Origin: Enterococcus raffinosus
Lineage (GTDB): Bacteria; Bacillota; Bacilli; Lactobacillales; Enterococcaceae
Assembly: GCF_018917525.1 (NCBI RefSeq)
Contig: NZ_JAHLOS010000028.1
Coordinates: 1-62,890, forward strand
Reading direction: 5' to 3'
Length of the DNA stretch: 62,890 nucleotides
Made by a program: the position numbers and the translations under genes. The notes below the pieces were generated by a model. The model was not told the origin of the DNA. It saw nothing but the letters and a program-made list of their open reading frames with translations, and did not search any database. Positions 17,830 to 26,585 of the stretch are shown here, one piece after another; position 1 is the stretch's first letter; each line of letters begins with the position of its first letter.

Positions 17830-18933
17830 TTAACTTAGCAAACTATCTAAATGATCAATTACTTTATATCTTTGTTCCATCATCGCATCTGCATATGTGT
17901 CCAAAGTCATTTTAGTGGAGGCATGCCCTAAAAGCGCACTAACAGATAAAATATCATTTTTAGCTTCTAAACAACGCGTCGCAAATGTATGGCGTAGTTG
18001 GTGAAAATGTATCTTCTTCAATTCTGCTTTTTCCCGAATGCGATGAAAATGATACGTAAGTAAACGCGGCTCACATGGATGCCCATTAGTTGAAAAGACG
18101 AAGCTTCCTTTTGCTCCCTTTTGGTGTTTCGTTAACATCCTTTTTAATGTTTTGCTGATAGGAATTACTCGTAAAGAGGCTTCAGTCTTAGAATCTGCCA
18201 TAATTAATTGAGTCTTCTTTTGTCTACTAACTGCTGGAATTCTTTGATAGGTATGATGAACGTAAATCAGATTTGCTTCAAAATCAATATCTTCCCATTT
18301 TAATGCAGCGATTTCTCCAATACGCATACCTGAATACATCGCTAATAAGGTGGGAATGCCATAGCCTTTCTTTTCTTTAGCGGCAATGCTCATCATTTTT
18401 TTTTGTTCGGGCATGGAAAGCGCACGAATTTTATGCTGTTTACTCTTTGGTAATTTAAGTTCAGTAAATGGATTCCCATTGATTTTCCCCTTTTTTTTTG
18501 CATGATTTAAACACTTATTAAGTATCCTGAAGATGACATGGAGAGTAGAACTGGCTAAACGTTCATTTAGTTTCTTGAGTACAATTTTTCCTAAATCAAG
18601 TGAAAGCTCATTTAGCGGGACTTTTCCTATTAATGGGAAGATATATTTTGTTAATTTGTAATAATAGCTAGAAAATGTAGAGGGTTTTACTTCATCTTGT
18701 ACTTCATAAAACCATTGCATCGCCCACTCTTCGACTGTTTCTGCAGAAGTGCCTTGAATTTGTTGTAAGGATTGATAGTGAATTCTCAATGGGTAAAGCG
18801 TCTTTTTTACTTCAGTATAGCTTTTTCCATAAATATACCCATACCGAATTCTTCCATTCTGCTTTCTACCTTTTGGGAATCTTCCTTCCCAACGCCCATC
18901 TTTTCTTAGATAGATATTTTCACCTTTTCTCAT
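17830..18933 (-). CDS. Tyrosine recombinase of switch 1
   Basis: 367 residues, intact. The N-terminus (KDGRWEGR) looks like an AP2-like arm-binding domain, followed by a SAM-like core-binding domain (about 65-155) and a catalytic domain with R204, K249, H311, R314 (HQLRH), H337 (LGH) and nucleophile Y347 (LDTYA). It resembles integrases of conjugative elements and phages, but the location between inverted repeats with no excisionase or phage genes argues for a dedicated invertase. Closely related to the recombinase at 57389-58495. It has a good ribosome binding site, and faces the pilus operon in this orientation. Inference: it flips the surrounding 1.6-kb segment; the role in excision of a larger element cannot be excluded. 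Confidence 0.93.
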   Translation of the reverse strand: MRKGENIYLRKDGRWEGRFPKGRKQNGRIRYGYIYGKSYTEVKKTLYPLRIHYQSLQQIQGTSAETVEEWAMQWFYEVQDEVKPSTFSSYYYKLTKYIFPLIGKVPLNELSLDLGKIVLKKLNERLASSTLHVIFRILNKCLNHAKKKGKINGNPFTELKLPKSKQHKIRALSMPEQKKMMSIAAKEKKGYGIPTLLAMYSGMRIGEIAALKWEDIDFEANLIYVHHTYQRIPAVSRQKKTQLIMADSKTEASLRVIPISKTLKRMLTKHQKGAKGSFVFSTNGHPCEPRLLTYHFHRIREKAELKKIHFHQLRHTFATRCLEAKNDILSVSALLGHASTKMTLDTYADAMMEQRYKVIDHLDSLLS

Positions 18934-18950
18934 ACTGCTTTCTCCTCTTT

Positions 18951-18969
18951 TTGACGGCTTAAAAGACGG
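18951..18969 (+). other. Right arm-type sites of switch 1
   Basis: TTGACGG at 18951 and AAGACGG at 18963, 12 bp apart and each followed by CTTA. The same spacing recurs beside the second recombinase (58511 and 58523). They lie right upstream of the recombinase start, so binding could also repress its own gene. Confidence 0.6.
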
Positions 18970-19027
18970 CTTACTTCTTGTCTATTTTATTATTTAAAAA
19001 CAAAAAAGAGCTAAGCGTGTCTTTGTT

Positions 19028-19055
19028 CTGACACATCATTTTTCTTATATATAAT
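19028..19055 (+). promoter_or_regulatory. Outward promoter of switch 1
   Basis: CTGACA, 16 bp, TATAAT: five of six and six of six matches to the sigma-A consensus. It reads rightward across the right repeat. After inversion it would read left, through the repeat and the leader, into the backbone pilin gene. AT-rich surroundings leave room for other starts. Confidence 0.6.
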
Positions 19056-19166
19056 TATTTTAATAATTCTTATTGCCTATTAATAATCAATAATATATAA
19101 TTAAGTTGTGATTTGTTTTCGTTATATCAAATAAATAAGTTAATATGTTTCGTTTGATCCGAATAG

Positions 19167-19190
19167 TTTCTAGTTTTTTGCAGGACTAAG
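19167..19190 (-). repeat. Right inverted repeat of switch 1
   Basis: Exact reverse complement of 17590-17613 over 24 bp. The identity stops abruptly on both sides, as expected for a recombination site rather than a duplicated gene remnant. Confidence 0.92.
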
Positions 19191-19238
19191 TAACTATTCT
19201 TTAGTGAATATAGTCTCTAACTCCCCCACAAATTATAA

Positions 19239-19277
19239 ATAAAGGCATCTTTTTCTAGACGAAAAAGATGCCTTTAT
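19239..19277. terminator. Strong terminator just outside switch 1
   Basis: Perfect 17-bp stem (19239-19255 with 19261-19277) and 5-base loop, about 50 bp beyond the right repeat. It would stop transcription from the outward promoter in the present orientation. Confidence 0.85.
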
Positions 19278-19817
19278 ATTATATATTTATAATCATTTTC
19301 TGTCATCATTTTGTTTATTTACATTTATATCGATCTATTTTATAGCTGTATTTACGTTTTAAATAAATTTTTATTTTATATTTAAAATCCCATGCATTTA
19401 TATTAAATAATTTTGGATAGAGTAGATTTATAATAAATAGAAAAAACTATTTCCATTTCCTATCGCAGTCTATCACTTTACAATCATCAGTTCGATCGTA
19501 ATCTTGTAAGTCCAATTTTTGATAAGTTACCTAAAGGCTTCACGATCAGATTTAATCGGGCGGGAATTGATTACAAATAGTCTCTCCATCAAATTCCGCT
19601 TCTTTACTACTTGATTTAGTCCAACTTCTCATTGAGAAACTTTTCTACAGCGATTACTGACTCTTAAACATTGAACTTCAGCTTGCATCTATCCCTAATA
19701 AGTCCCTCTATCTAAAACTCAACTATTTTGTCATAGCTAGAGAAGTACGCATTCATAGTCTTCATTTAATGCACAGTAAACATCCTATAGGTTCTATCTC
19801 AACGTTTAGCTTGGTAT
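19278..19817. other. AT-rich spacer without a recognisable gene
   Basis: About 540 bp between the terminator outside switch 1 and the terminator of the big adhesin gene. No frame of useful length, no good start site and no repeat was seen. It may hold remains of a lost gene, but I cannot identify one. Confidence 0.5.
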
Positions 19818-19878
19818 AAAAAATTGGTAACGCATTAATCTTGTTATTAACAAGATCCCAATGCGTTACCAATTTTTT
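19818..19878. terminator. Terminator of the 2053-residue adhesin gene
   Basis: Perfect 19-bp outer stem (19818-19836 with 19860-19878), with a nested ATCTTGTT/AACAAGAT stem between, flanked by A and T runs. Works in either direction. Confidence 0.9.
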
Positions 19879-19966
19879 ATTTTTTCTACTCAAACTTGAA
19901 GAAGAGCTATTTATGAACATTGATCTAGCTCAAATTAAAAACATATTTTAGCTTTTTGTTTTTAAC

Positions 19967-22900
19967 CTATTTCAATCGATTCTTTTCGGCATAGAGAGTT
20001 CCAACGATGGCAATAATCATAATTCCTACAACCACTAGTCCTATATTCCGAGTATCACTTGTTTTTGGATAGTTTTTGTTTGTTCTATCCACATTTGGTT
20101 TCTTTGATGACTTCGTCGTATTTTGAGTACTTGGAACTTCTTTATTTACAAATTTCCCTGTATCAATGGTAGCTGGTTTATTTTCTTCTGAAGAAACAAT
20201 TGTAAATTTCCGTTTCTCTTTGTTGATAGTATATCCAACAGGTGCTTTCTTCTCTATGAAATAATAATCGTCTGGCGAAAGCTGATCAACGAACAGTTTC
20301 CCCTCATGATCAGAATGGTACTCTCCAACTCGTTGTCCATCTGCATGATACAATTCAAAAACTGCACCTTCCAATGGCTTATCAGATTCCGAAACTTTTT
20401 GTAATCGTACTGAGCCTTGATAGTTGATAAAATCATCCAACTTAATCGTTTCTGGTTTGCCTAAATCTTCAGTGGCAACTTTGAATGAAACGACTTTTGT
20501 ATTTAATACATAATTCGTTGGTGCTTTTGTTTCAACTAATCGGTAATTCCCTGGAGCTAATCCTGTAGCAAAAACTTTCCCGTCTTTATCAGAAACTAAT
20601 CGCTTCGTCGCTTTTCCAGCAGCATTTAAGACAGTTTGTACAGTGCCTTTTGTATCCTGAATTTCAAACTCGGCACCTTTTAAACCTTCATTGTTTTCCG
20701 TTTTTTTTGTTACTGCTACAGATCCTTTATAGTTCACATAGTCTCCTAAGTTTACCTTATCTGGTTTACCAACTTGTCCAGTAACATCAAACGGATGCGG
20801 AGTGGTGTCTAAGATATATCCCTCTGGTGCTTTTGTTTCGACAAGAACATAATGCCCCTGCTCCAAACCTCGGAAATAAATATCCCCCTTACCATCAGTA
20901 GCGATCGTATCCGTTACTGCCCCTTCACGCGTTTCGACTTTTAGTGGACCATTTTGAGGCTGGTCCTGATCATCTGCTTCATACACTTGATATTCAGCAC
21001 CCTTTAACGCCTCTTTCTGTTCATTCACTTTTCGTCCAATAACACTGGATTCATAATTTTTAAAATTCAAATTGTCTATGATTGGGTTTTGATCATCATT
21101 TTCGTTGACTACGAAGTAAATCGGCTGTTCATTCAAAATGTATCCTAGCGCTGGTTTACGTTCCTTCAAAACATACTCACCAACACCTAAACCAGAAATA
21201 TCTAAATGACCATCTTCAGGTACCACAATTGTTTTCACATAATTCTGATCGCCATTGACAATACGATACAATTCGAACTCTGCACCTGCGATTGACCCAC
21301 CATCGCCAACTTTCGTAATTTGAGCTTTTCCACGGAAGTTTTGGAAATCTCCTTCTTCTTGAATTCTCGGATCATCATACGCATGGTTCTCGATAACAAC
21401 CTTAATCAATGCTGGGTTGATTACATAATCAGAATCGTCATCCAACGTTGGTGCTTTTGTTTCCTGATAATAATATTCTCCTGGGGCTAAATGATCAAAA
21501 ATAACTGTTCCATCCTTGTCACTTACAGCCCGTTTGTCCAGTAATTTCTTATCACTATCATAGAGTGCAAACTCTGCACCTTTTAATCCTTCACCATCTG
21601 TATTACGTTTAATAATCTGAAAAGCTCCCTGATAATTCAAAAAATCCGATAGCTCAATAACAGGTAATTCGCCATCATTGGAAGACTTGACCGTAAATGA
21701 AAATTTCCGATCATTCAAAATATAGCCTTCTGGTGCTTTTGTTTCCACAAATGTGTACGTCCCTGGTGCTAAATTATCAACACGTACTTTTCCTGATCCA
21801 TTGGATTTAATCGGTGCCGGATTGATCTTATCCCCTTTATCATTTAGGAGATCAAATTCCGCACCAGACAACGTTTTCCCTGATTTATCTTTTTTCACAA
21901 ATTCAACGGAACCCTTATAGTTACTCATCTCTAATGGAGAGCCATCCGATTGAGTCGTCACCATTTTGGGTTTTCCTTGTGACGTTTCATCAATCGTGAA
22001 TGGTATTTCTTTACTATTAATAATATATCCAGTTGGCGCTTTTGTTTCTACAAATTTATAGTTACCTGGCGCTAAACCAGTTATTGCTACTTTCCCATCT
22101 GCCGATGAAACTAACGGCTGTTGGTTGACTTTCTTCCCGTTGCTATCCAATACATCGAACTCGGCACCTGCTAGTGGATTTCCTGTGCTATCTTTTTTGA
22201 TTAACTGAGCACTGCCTTGATAGTTATAATAATTTAGACGATGGATTGGAATTTGATTGTTACTATTGCGATACACGTAAAAATACATTGGTGATGAATT
22301 AACGACATAACCGGTTGGCGCTTCTATTTCCCTAATGCGGTAAAAGCCAACAGATAAGCTGTCGATTTCAAGAATCCCCTCATTATTTGTACGATCAGGA
22401 TTTAATGCCACAGCATCCCATAAAGAACCTGCTGGAGATAGGGGCTTCAGTTTTTCGAGTTTAAATCGTGCGCCAGCAGTGATGCTATCCCCAATTTTTA
22501 TCGGATTTCCCTCTGCGTCCGTTTTTTGTAAAATCACTTTACTACGTTCGTTGGTAACTGTTAGTGGTGCTGCATTTTCCTCCGATGTTTTTTCATCAAT
22601 TGTGATCCGACGTCCACTAACCAAGTCGTTTGAAATAGTAAAACCTTCTGGTGCTTGAGTCTCTACCAATAAGTATTCCCCATAGGGTAAGCTACCAAAG
22701 GTGATTGTGCCATTATTATCGACTTCGCCTTCTCGCAGCATTTGTGTCTTTGTTGTATTCCAAAGCTGGAACTTCGCACCAGTTAATTTCGTCTTACCAT
22801 CTGCTTCTGTTTTTTGAATAGTTATTCGACCTTTTTTCCCTGTTGCCGAGCCTCCACTATGATCAATTTCAACAACAACATCTTGATCGTCTCCACCTGA

Positions 22901-25900
22901 AACCACTTGTTCATTATCTCCAGTTACAGTAATTTTATTAGAAACGGTATCCTTACTTCCACTCGCACTAGAGGTAATATAGCTGCGGTATTCCAGTTGA
23001 TAAGCAGCATCAATTTTATGAAGCAGTTTGATTGTCAATTCCTGCTTGCCAGTCACATTATCTGTCATTACTGATACCGTGTAATCTTGATTCAAAACTA
23101 ATGGCTTATCATAATTCGGCGTCAAGGTTCCATCCTCAGCTACGGTCATTTCATAAAGCTTAATGGATTGTTGATCAATTACCTGATTTTCAGTTGGTGT
23201 ATCTTTGATAATAACGTCACTTATGGTTGATTGAGAAGGATTGATCACTGCTTTCCAATTGACGTAATCAGGATCATTCTTGTCCTGTTCCCCGGACTTT
23301 TGAACATACTTCCCACCATTTTTAATACTAACTTCACCAGTAACATCTCGTTCATTATTACTATTCTCGTATTGAGCTACATTGTCGTAGTGATTTGACC
23401 CTTCAATAATTTTATCCGCAACTGACGTTTTAAATTCAATTAGATACGTCGTTGTGACACCTTCTGGAAAATCAACATTCAACGTCTGATCATTCGTATC
23501 ATTGGGTTCATTAATTTTTTTCATATCATCATTAACAACTGTTTCGGGCTGTTTTTTTACAACAGTTCCGTCTTTTTTGACTTCAGCTTCAAAAATATTG
23601 ACTGAACCAGAAACATACACTTGATTTTCGATCATCTTATCAATTAATTGTGCATTGCTTAACGTGTTCCCACTTAAATTTACCGCAATCGTCCATGTGA
23701 TCTCTTTGGTTTTTGCATTATATTGTCCACTTTTTTGCGCATTTAACTGATAAGGATCATCTGGTTTAAAATCTTCTTCATCATCAGAGTGGTGATCATT
23801 ATTCTGTTCGTCTTTCCAATCGGCACGCATATTATTTTTAAAATGATTCAAAGTTGGATCTGCTGGATCTAATAGTGTCACATCAAAATTAGTATGATAA
23901 TCAATGACAAATTCGGAGCTAGTTGGATTGTAGTCACCGATAAACACTACTTTGAATCCAGTCTCTTGACCTTCAGAATTTTTTGTTAATTCAATTTCAT
24001 AGTCTTTTCCTTGCTCCAACACCTTATTTTGACTCACATCACGAATCTGAAAATCAAAACTACCATCTGGTTTCGTCATCATCGATAATCCTGGTATTGG
24101 CGAGTACGTATCTGTTAAAACTAAATCCTTCATATAATAATGATTCTTATTCACAGTGATTTTCCAGCCAGCGACATGGTCTGAATAATCAACATCTGTT
24201 AGTTTTTTAATAACATTTTGTTGTTGAGCAGTCCCAGAGTCATCACCAGTCCCCCCTGTTCCTGTAGACACACTATTATCTACTTGAGTGGGATCTGTAA
24301 CAATTCCATTCACTTTTGTTTGATATTCTATTTTAACTGCTTGATCAATGTCATGTAAAAATTTCACTTTGAAGCCATGACCATCTGGATCAGGGACTAA
24401 CTCAAAATCTGTTCCTTCCACCAGAGGTGCTCCTTTTACTTCATTACCTTTCGAATCAAAGGTAATAGGGTAAATTTTGAGGGAGCCGTCAACTAATTCC
24501 ATATTGTTACTAATCGTATCAACAATTGTTGCTTGATCTTTTAAAATAGTTTTTTCATCATAGTTATATTTAATAGTCCAATTGAAAACCTGATTATTTG
24601 GATCATATCCAACCATGTTCTTCTCAACAGGTTTCCCATAAGTTGTTGTAACACTTGCCTTCGCATCAATACCATCTGAATCATTTTTATCTGTCAGTTT
24701 TGCAGTATTTGTAAAATTGACTTTTCCACCATTTTCTGGTTTAGCGGAATCATCAATATCCGTTTGATACACTAAACGATAGGCATTATTCGTGTCTCCT
24801 TTAACCGTGACATTGCCATTCTCATCAACCGTATATTCGTCAGGACTCAGCTCACGCCCCACTTCTTTGACCGTTCCGTCCAGATTCATTACTAATTCAT
24901 AAACTTTGACTGATTTGTAATTGATTCCCTTAGGCCAGTTTTCCGTTACTTTTGGATCGGACAAGTGTTCCATTGATTGATTAATATCAACAGTCCACTC
25001 AACACTATTTGGATTTGGTGTGCGATCAAAATGTCCCTTTTTATCAATTGATTTTTCCGTATCTGGACGAATTTCTACATCAACTGGAGGGAGATTATCT
25101 TCTACTGGATAATGAATCGTAATGTCACCAGGACCGTCAATATGATCCTGCTGAAATTCCGCCTCAAAATAAAAGCTACCATTAATATCACTCTGATGTT
25201 CAACTTCTTCTGTGAAAGTAAAGCGGACATTGCCATCCATGTCTACTGTATAGGTAGCATAAACTTCACCATCAGCATTTTTCAGCTCACCACTAATAGG
25301 CTTTGTTGGACGCAATTCATCTGGTAGCTTGAAATCAAAATAATCACCTGGCTTGATCTGTGATCGAACATCTTCTGGGATACTCCAAGTATAAAAAATG
25401 CGCACATGCGTATTTGCAGGAACTGGCGGCTCAATAATCTCACCGTTGTCATCTAAATACACGAGATTAGACCCCGTTAATATTGTTCCATCTCCATCTG
25501 GAAAGTAAGTTCGAATATCACTTGGCGTATCAGCTTTTGTCACCTTATTGTCTGTTTGATTTTCTTTAGGTGACTCCGAAGTTTGAGCGCTTTGTTTAGT
25601 TTCACTAGAAGGTCTTGTCATACTACCATTGTTCTTTGACTCTTGATCACTTGACTGAACAGAAGAAACTTCGGAAGAGGGAGTTTCAGTTGTAGAAATG
25701 TCAGTTGCTATAGAAGGAAATTGGTAGGACACCTTTTGATCATGATAGCTAAAATCCAACTGTCGATTGCTTATCGCTTCTTGTTTCACAGTAAGATGAA
25801 TGGTTCCTGAACCACTAAAATCATTAGGAATTTCAATATTTTGAGCATTTTCAATATTTAGAATCTTCGTTTCTCCATTTTGATCTATCTCAGCTTTATC

Positions 25901-26128
25901 AATAACTGCTTGTGAAGCACTCACTTTGACTGTTTGCTCTTCCATTTTTATTCTTGAAATCTTTAGATCTATTATATTATCTGATTGTCCTTTTGAGACA
26001 CTCTCCAATTTCAATATTGATAAGGGTGATTCCGCCGCAAATGTGGTCAAAGGTACCAATGAATTTAACACAATTAAAAAAGCCATAAATCCATAAATTA
26101 ATTTGTCTACTGTCTTTTTATTTGACAT
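19967..26128 (-). CDS. Giant adhesin with collagen-binding-type modules and nine SpaA domains
   Basis: 2053 residues. Signal peptide about 1-31, then an S/T/Q-rich linker (about 150-200). Several repeated adhesin modules (about 200-1095) follow, each with an EWTVDIN- or WTIKYN-like opening and TDI-F-like closing strands, as in Cna/SdrG-like isopeptide folds. Nine SpaA-like domains (about 1100-1990) each carry a KTEAPEGY-type E-box (VETKAP). The C-terminus has YPKTSD near 2020, a hydrophobic helix and basic residues. YPKTS departs from LPXTG in the first and fifth positions, so anchoring may be weaker or use a special sortase. Monocistronic, with a strong terminator. Ligand unknown. Confidence 0.88.
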   Translation of the reverse strand: MSNKKTVDKLIYGFMAFLIVLNSLVPLTTFAAESPLSILKLESVSKGQSDNIIDLKISRIKMEEQTVKVSASQAVIDKAEIDQNGETKILNIENAQNIEIPNDFSGSGTIHLTVKQEAISNRQLDFSYHDQKVSYQFPSIATDISTTETPSSEVSSVQSSDQESKNNGSMTRPSSETKQSAQTSESPKENQTDNKVTKADTPSDIRTYFPDGDGTILTGSNLVYLDDNGEIIEPPVPANTHVRIFYTWSIPEDVRSQIKPGDYFDFKLPDELRPTKPISGELKNADGEVYATYTVDMDGNVRFTFTEEVEHQSDINGSFYFEAEFQQDHIDGPGDITIHYPVEDNLPPVDVEIRPDTEKSIDKKGHFDRTPNPNSVEWTVDINQSMEHLSDPKVTENWPKGINYKSVKVYELVMNLDGTVKEVGRELSPDEYTVDENGNVTVKGDTNNAYRLVYQTDIDDSAKPENGGKVNFTNTAKLTDKNDSDGIDAKASVTTTYGKPVEKNMVGYDPNNQVFNWTIKYNYDEKTILKDQATIVDTISNNMELVDGSLKIYPITFDSKGNEVKGAPLVEGTDFELVPDPDGHGFKVKFLHDIDQAVKIEYQTKVNGIVTDPTQVDNSVSTGTGGTGDDSGTAQQQNVIKKLTDVDYSDHVAGWKITVNKNHYYMKDLVLTDTYSPIPGLSMMTKPDGSFDFQIRDVSQNKVLEQGKDYEIELTKNSEGQETGFKVVFIGDYNPTSSEFVIDYHTNFDVTLLDPADPTLNHFKNNMRADWKDEQNNDHHSDDEEDFKPDDPYQLNAQKSGQYNAKTKEITWTIAVNLSGNTLSNAQLIDKMIENQVYVSGSVNIFEAEVKKDGTVVKKQPETVVNDDMKKINEPNDTNDQTLNVDFPEGVTTTYLIEFKTSVADKIIEGSNHYDNVAQYENSNNERDVTGEVSIKNGGKYVQKSGEQDKNDPDYVNWKAVINPSQSTISDVIIKDTPTENQVIDQQSIKLYEMTVAEDGTLTPNYDKPLVLNQDYTVSVMTDNVTGKQELTIKLLHKIDAAYQLEYRSYITSSASGSKDTVSNKITVTGDNEQVVSGGDDQDVVVEIDHSGGSATGKKGRITIQKTEADGKTKLTGAKFQLWNTTKTQMLREGEVDNNGTITFGSLPYGEYLLVETQAPEGFTISNDLVSGRRITIDEKTSEENAAPLTVTNERSKVILQKTDAEGNPIKIGDSITAGARFKLEKLKPLSPAGSLWDAVALNPDRTNNEGILEIDSLSVGFYRIREIEAPTGYVVNSSPMYFYVYRNSNNQIPIHRLNYYNYQGSAQLIKKDSTGNPLAGAEFDVLDSNGKKVNQQPLVSSADGKVAITGLAPGNYKFVETKAPTGYIINSKEIPFTIDETSQGKPKMVTTQSDGSPLEMSNYKGSVEFVKKDKSGKTLSGAEFDLLNDKGDKINPAPIKSNGSGKVRVDNLAPGTYTFVETKAPEGYILNDRKFSFTVKSSNDGELPVIELSDFLNYQGAFQIIKRNTDGEGLKGAEFALYDSDKKLLDKRAVSDKDGTVIFDHLAPGEYYYQETKAPTLDDDSDYVINPALIKVVIENHAYDDPRIQEEGDFQNFRGKAQITKVGDGGSIAGAEFELYRIVNGDQNYVKTIVVPEDGHLDISGLGVGEYVLKERKPALGYILNEQPIYFVVNENDDQNPIIDNLNFKNYESSVIGRKVNEQKEALKGAEYQVYEADDQDQPQNGPLKVETREGAVTDTIATDGKGDIYFRGLEQGHYVLVETKAPEGYILDTTPHPFDVTGQVGKPDKVNLGDYVNYKGSVAVTKKTENNEGLKGAEFEIQDTKGTVQTVLNAAGKATKRLVSDKDGKVFATGLAPGNYRLVETKAPTNYVLNTKVVSFKVATEDLGKPETIKLDDFINYQGSVRLQKVSESDKPLEGAVFELYHADGQRVGEYHSDHEGKLFVDQLSPDDYYFIEKKAPVGYTINKEKRKFTIVSSEENKPATIDTGKFVNKEVPSTQNTTKSSKKPNVDRTNKNYPKTSDTRNIGLVVVGIMIIAIVGTLYAEKNRLK

Positions 26129-26585
26129 TTTCCCTAACTCCCTTTTCCGATAAATTATTCCCAGACTGGGATAACAAATAATTTCGACTTTCTACTTTCA
26201 AAAAGAACAGGGTTTAAATACGTTTATTGAAAAACTTTAGTTTTCTGTTTCTCAGTAATCGTCAAATGCTTTATTCGCACCAAAAACCCCATATTCTAAT
26301 AACAAATGGGTTAAAAATATACAGTCTTTTTACCTGATTACATCCATAATTTGAATGCAATTAATTGAGACAATCAAAATTATTTATTATTTTTATCTTT
26401 ATCATAGTACAAAAAAGAAAAAAGGGCTGATATAAAGCTCAGGGTAGAAAAAATACTAAGATTGGAGGGAGTGTGACAGAATCTAGAACACTGTTTATTC
26501 GGAAAAAAGAGCTGTGACAAGATTTTTGTCACAGCTCCTCCCTCTTTACCGAATATTCGGCGTCTCAAAAGTAACATCCTTATTT
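26129..26585. other. Intergenic region with adhesin upstream sequence and MFS terminator
   Basis: The left part is AT-rich and should contain the promoter of the adhesin gene, but no pair of boxes stands out. The right part holds the terminator at 26509-26537. A short frame on the minus strand near 26380-26577 runs through the terminator and is not a gene. Confidence 0.5.
26509..26537 (-). terminator. Terminator of the MFS transporter gene
   Basis: Perfect 12-bp stem (26509-26520 with 26526-26537), followed on the minus strand by six Ts. Confidence 0.88.

Larger units (their letters stand above)
17590..19190. mobile_element. Invertible DNA segment carrying its own tyrosine recombinase (switch 1)
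   Basis: A 1601-bp segment bounded by perfect 24-bp inverted repeats. Inside, from left to right: a strong terminator touching the left repeat, a pair of GACG(G) sites 10 bp apart, the recombinase gene, a second pair of GACGG sites 12 bp apart, an outward promoter and the right repeat. This layout is what a self-contained promoter inversion switch needs. No other phage or transposon genes are present. In the orientation shown the promoter points away from the pilus operon. Homologous in layout to the segment at 57151-58741. Confidence 0.85.

Noticed and set aside
17830-18933. Recombinase as the integrase of a prophage or conjugative element
   Set aside because: No structural, replication, excisionase or conjugation genes lie nearby, and the gene is bounded by inverted, not direct, repeats within 250-300 bp.
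19278-19817. Remnant of a transposase gene
   Set aside because: A few codon-like stretches were noted, but none shows a recognisable motif.
26380-26577. 65-codon minus-strand frame before the adhesin
   Set aside because: It runs through the MFS terminator stem, and its composition is that of non-coding DNA.
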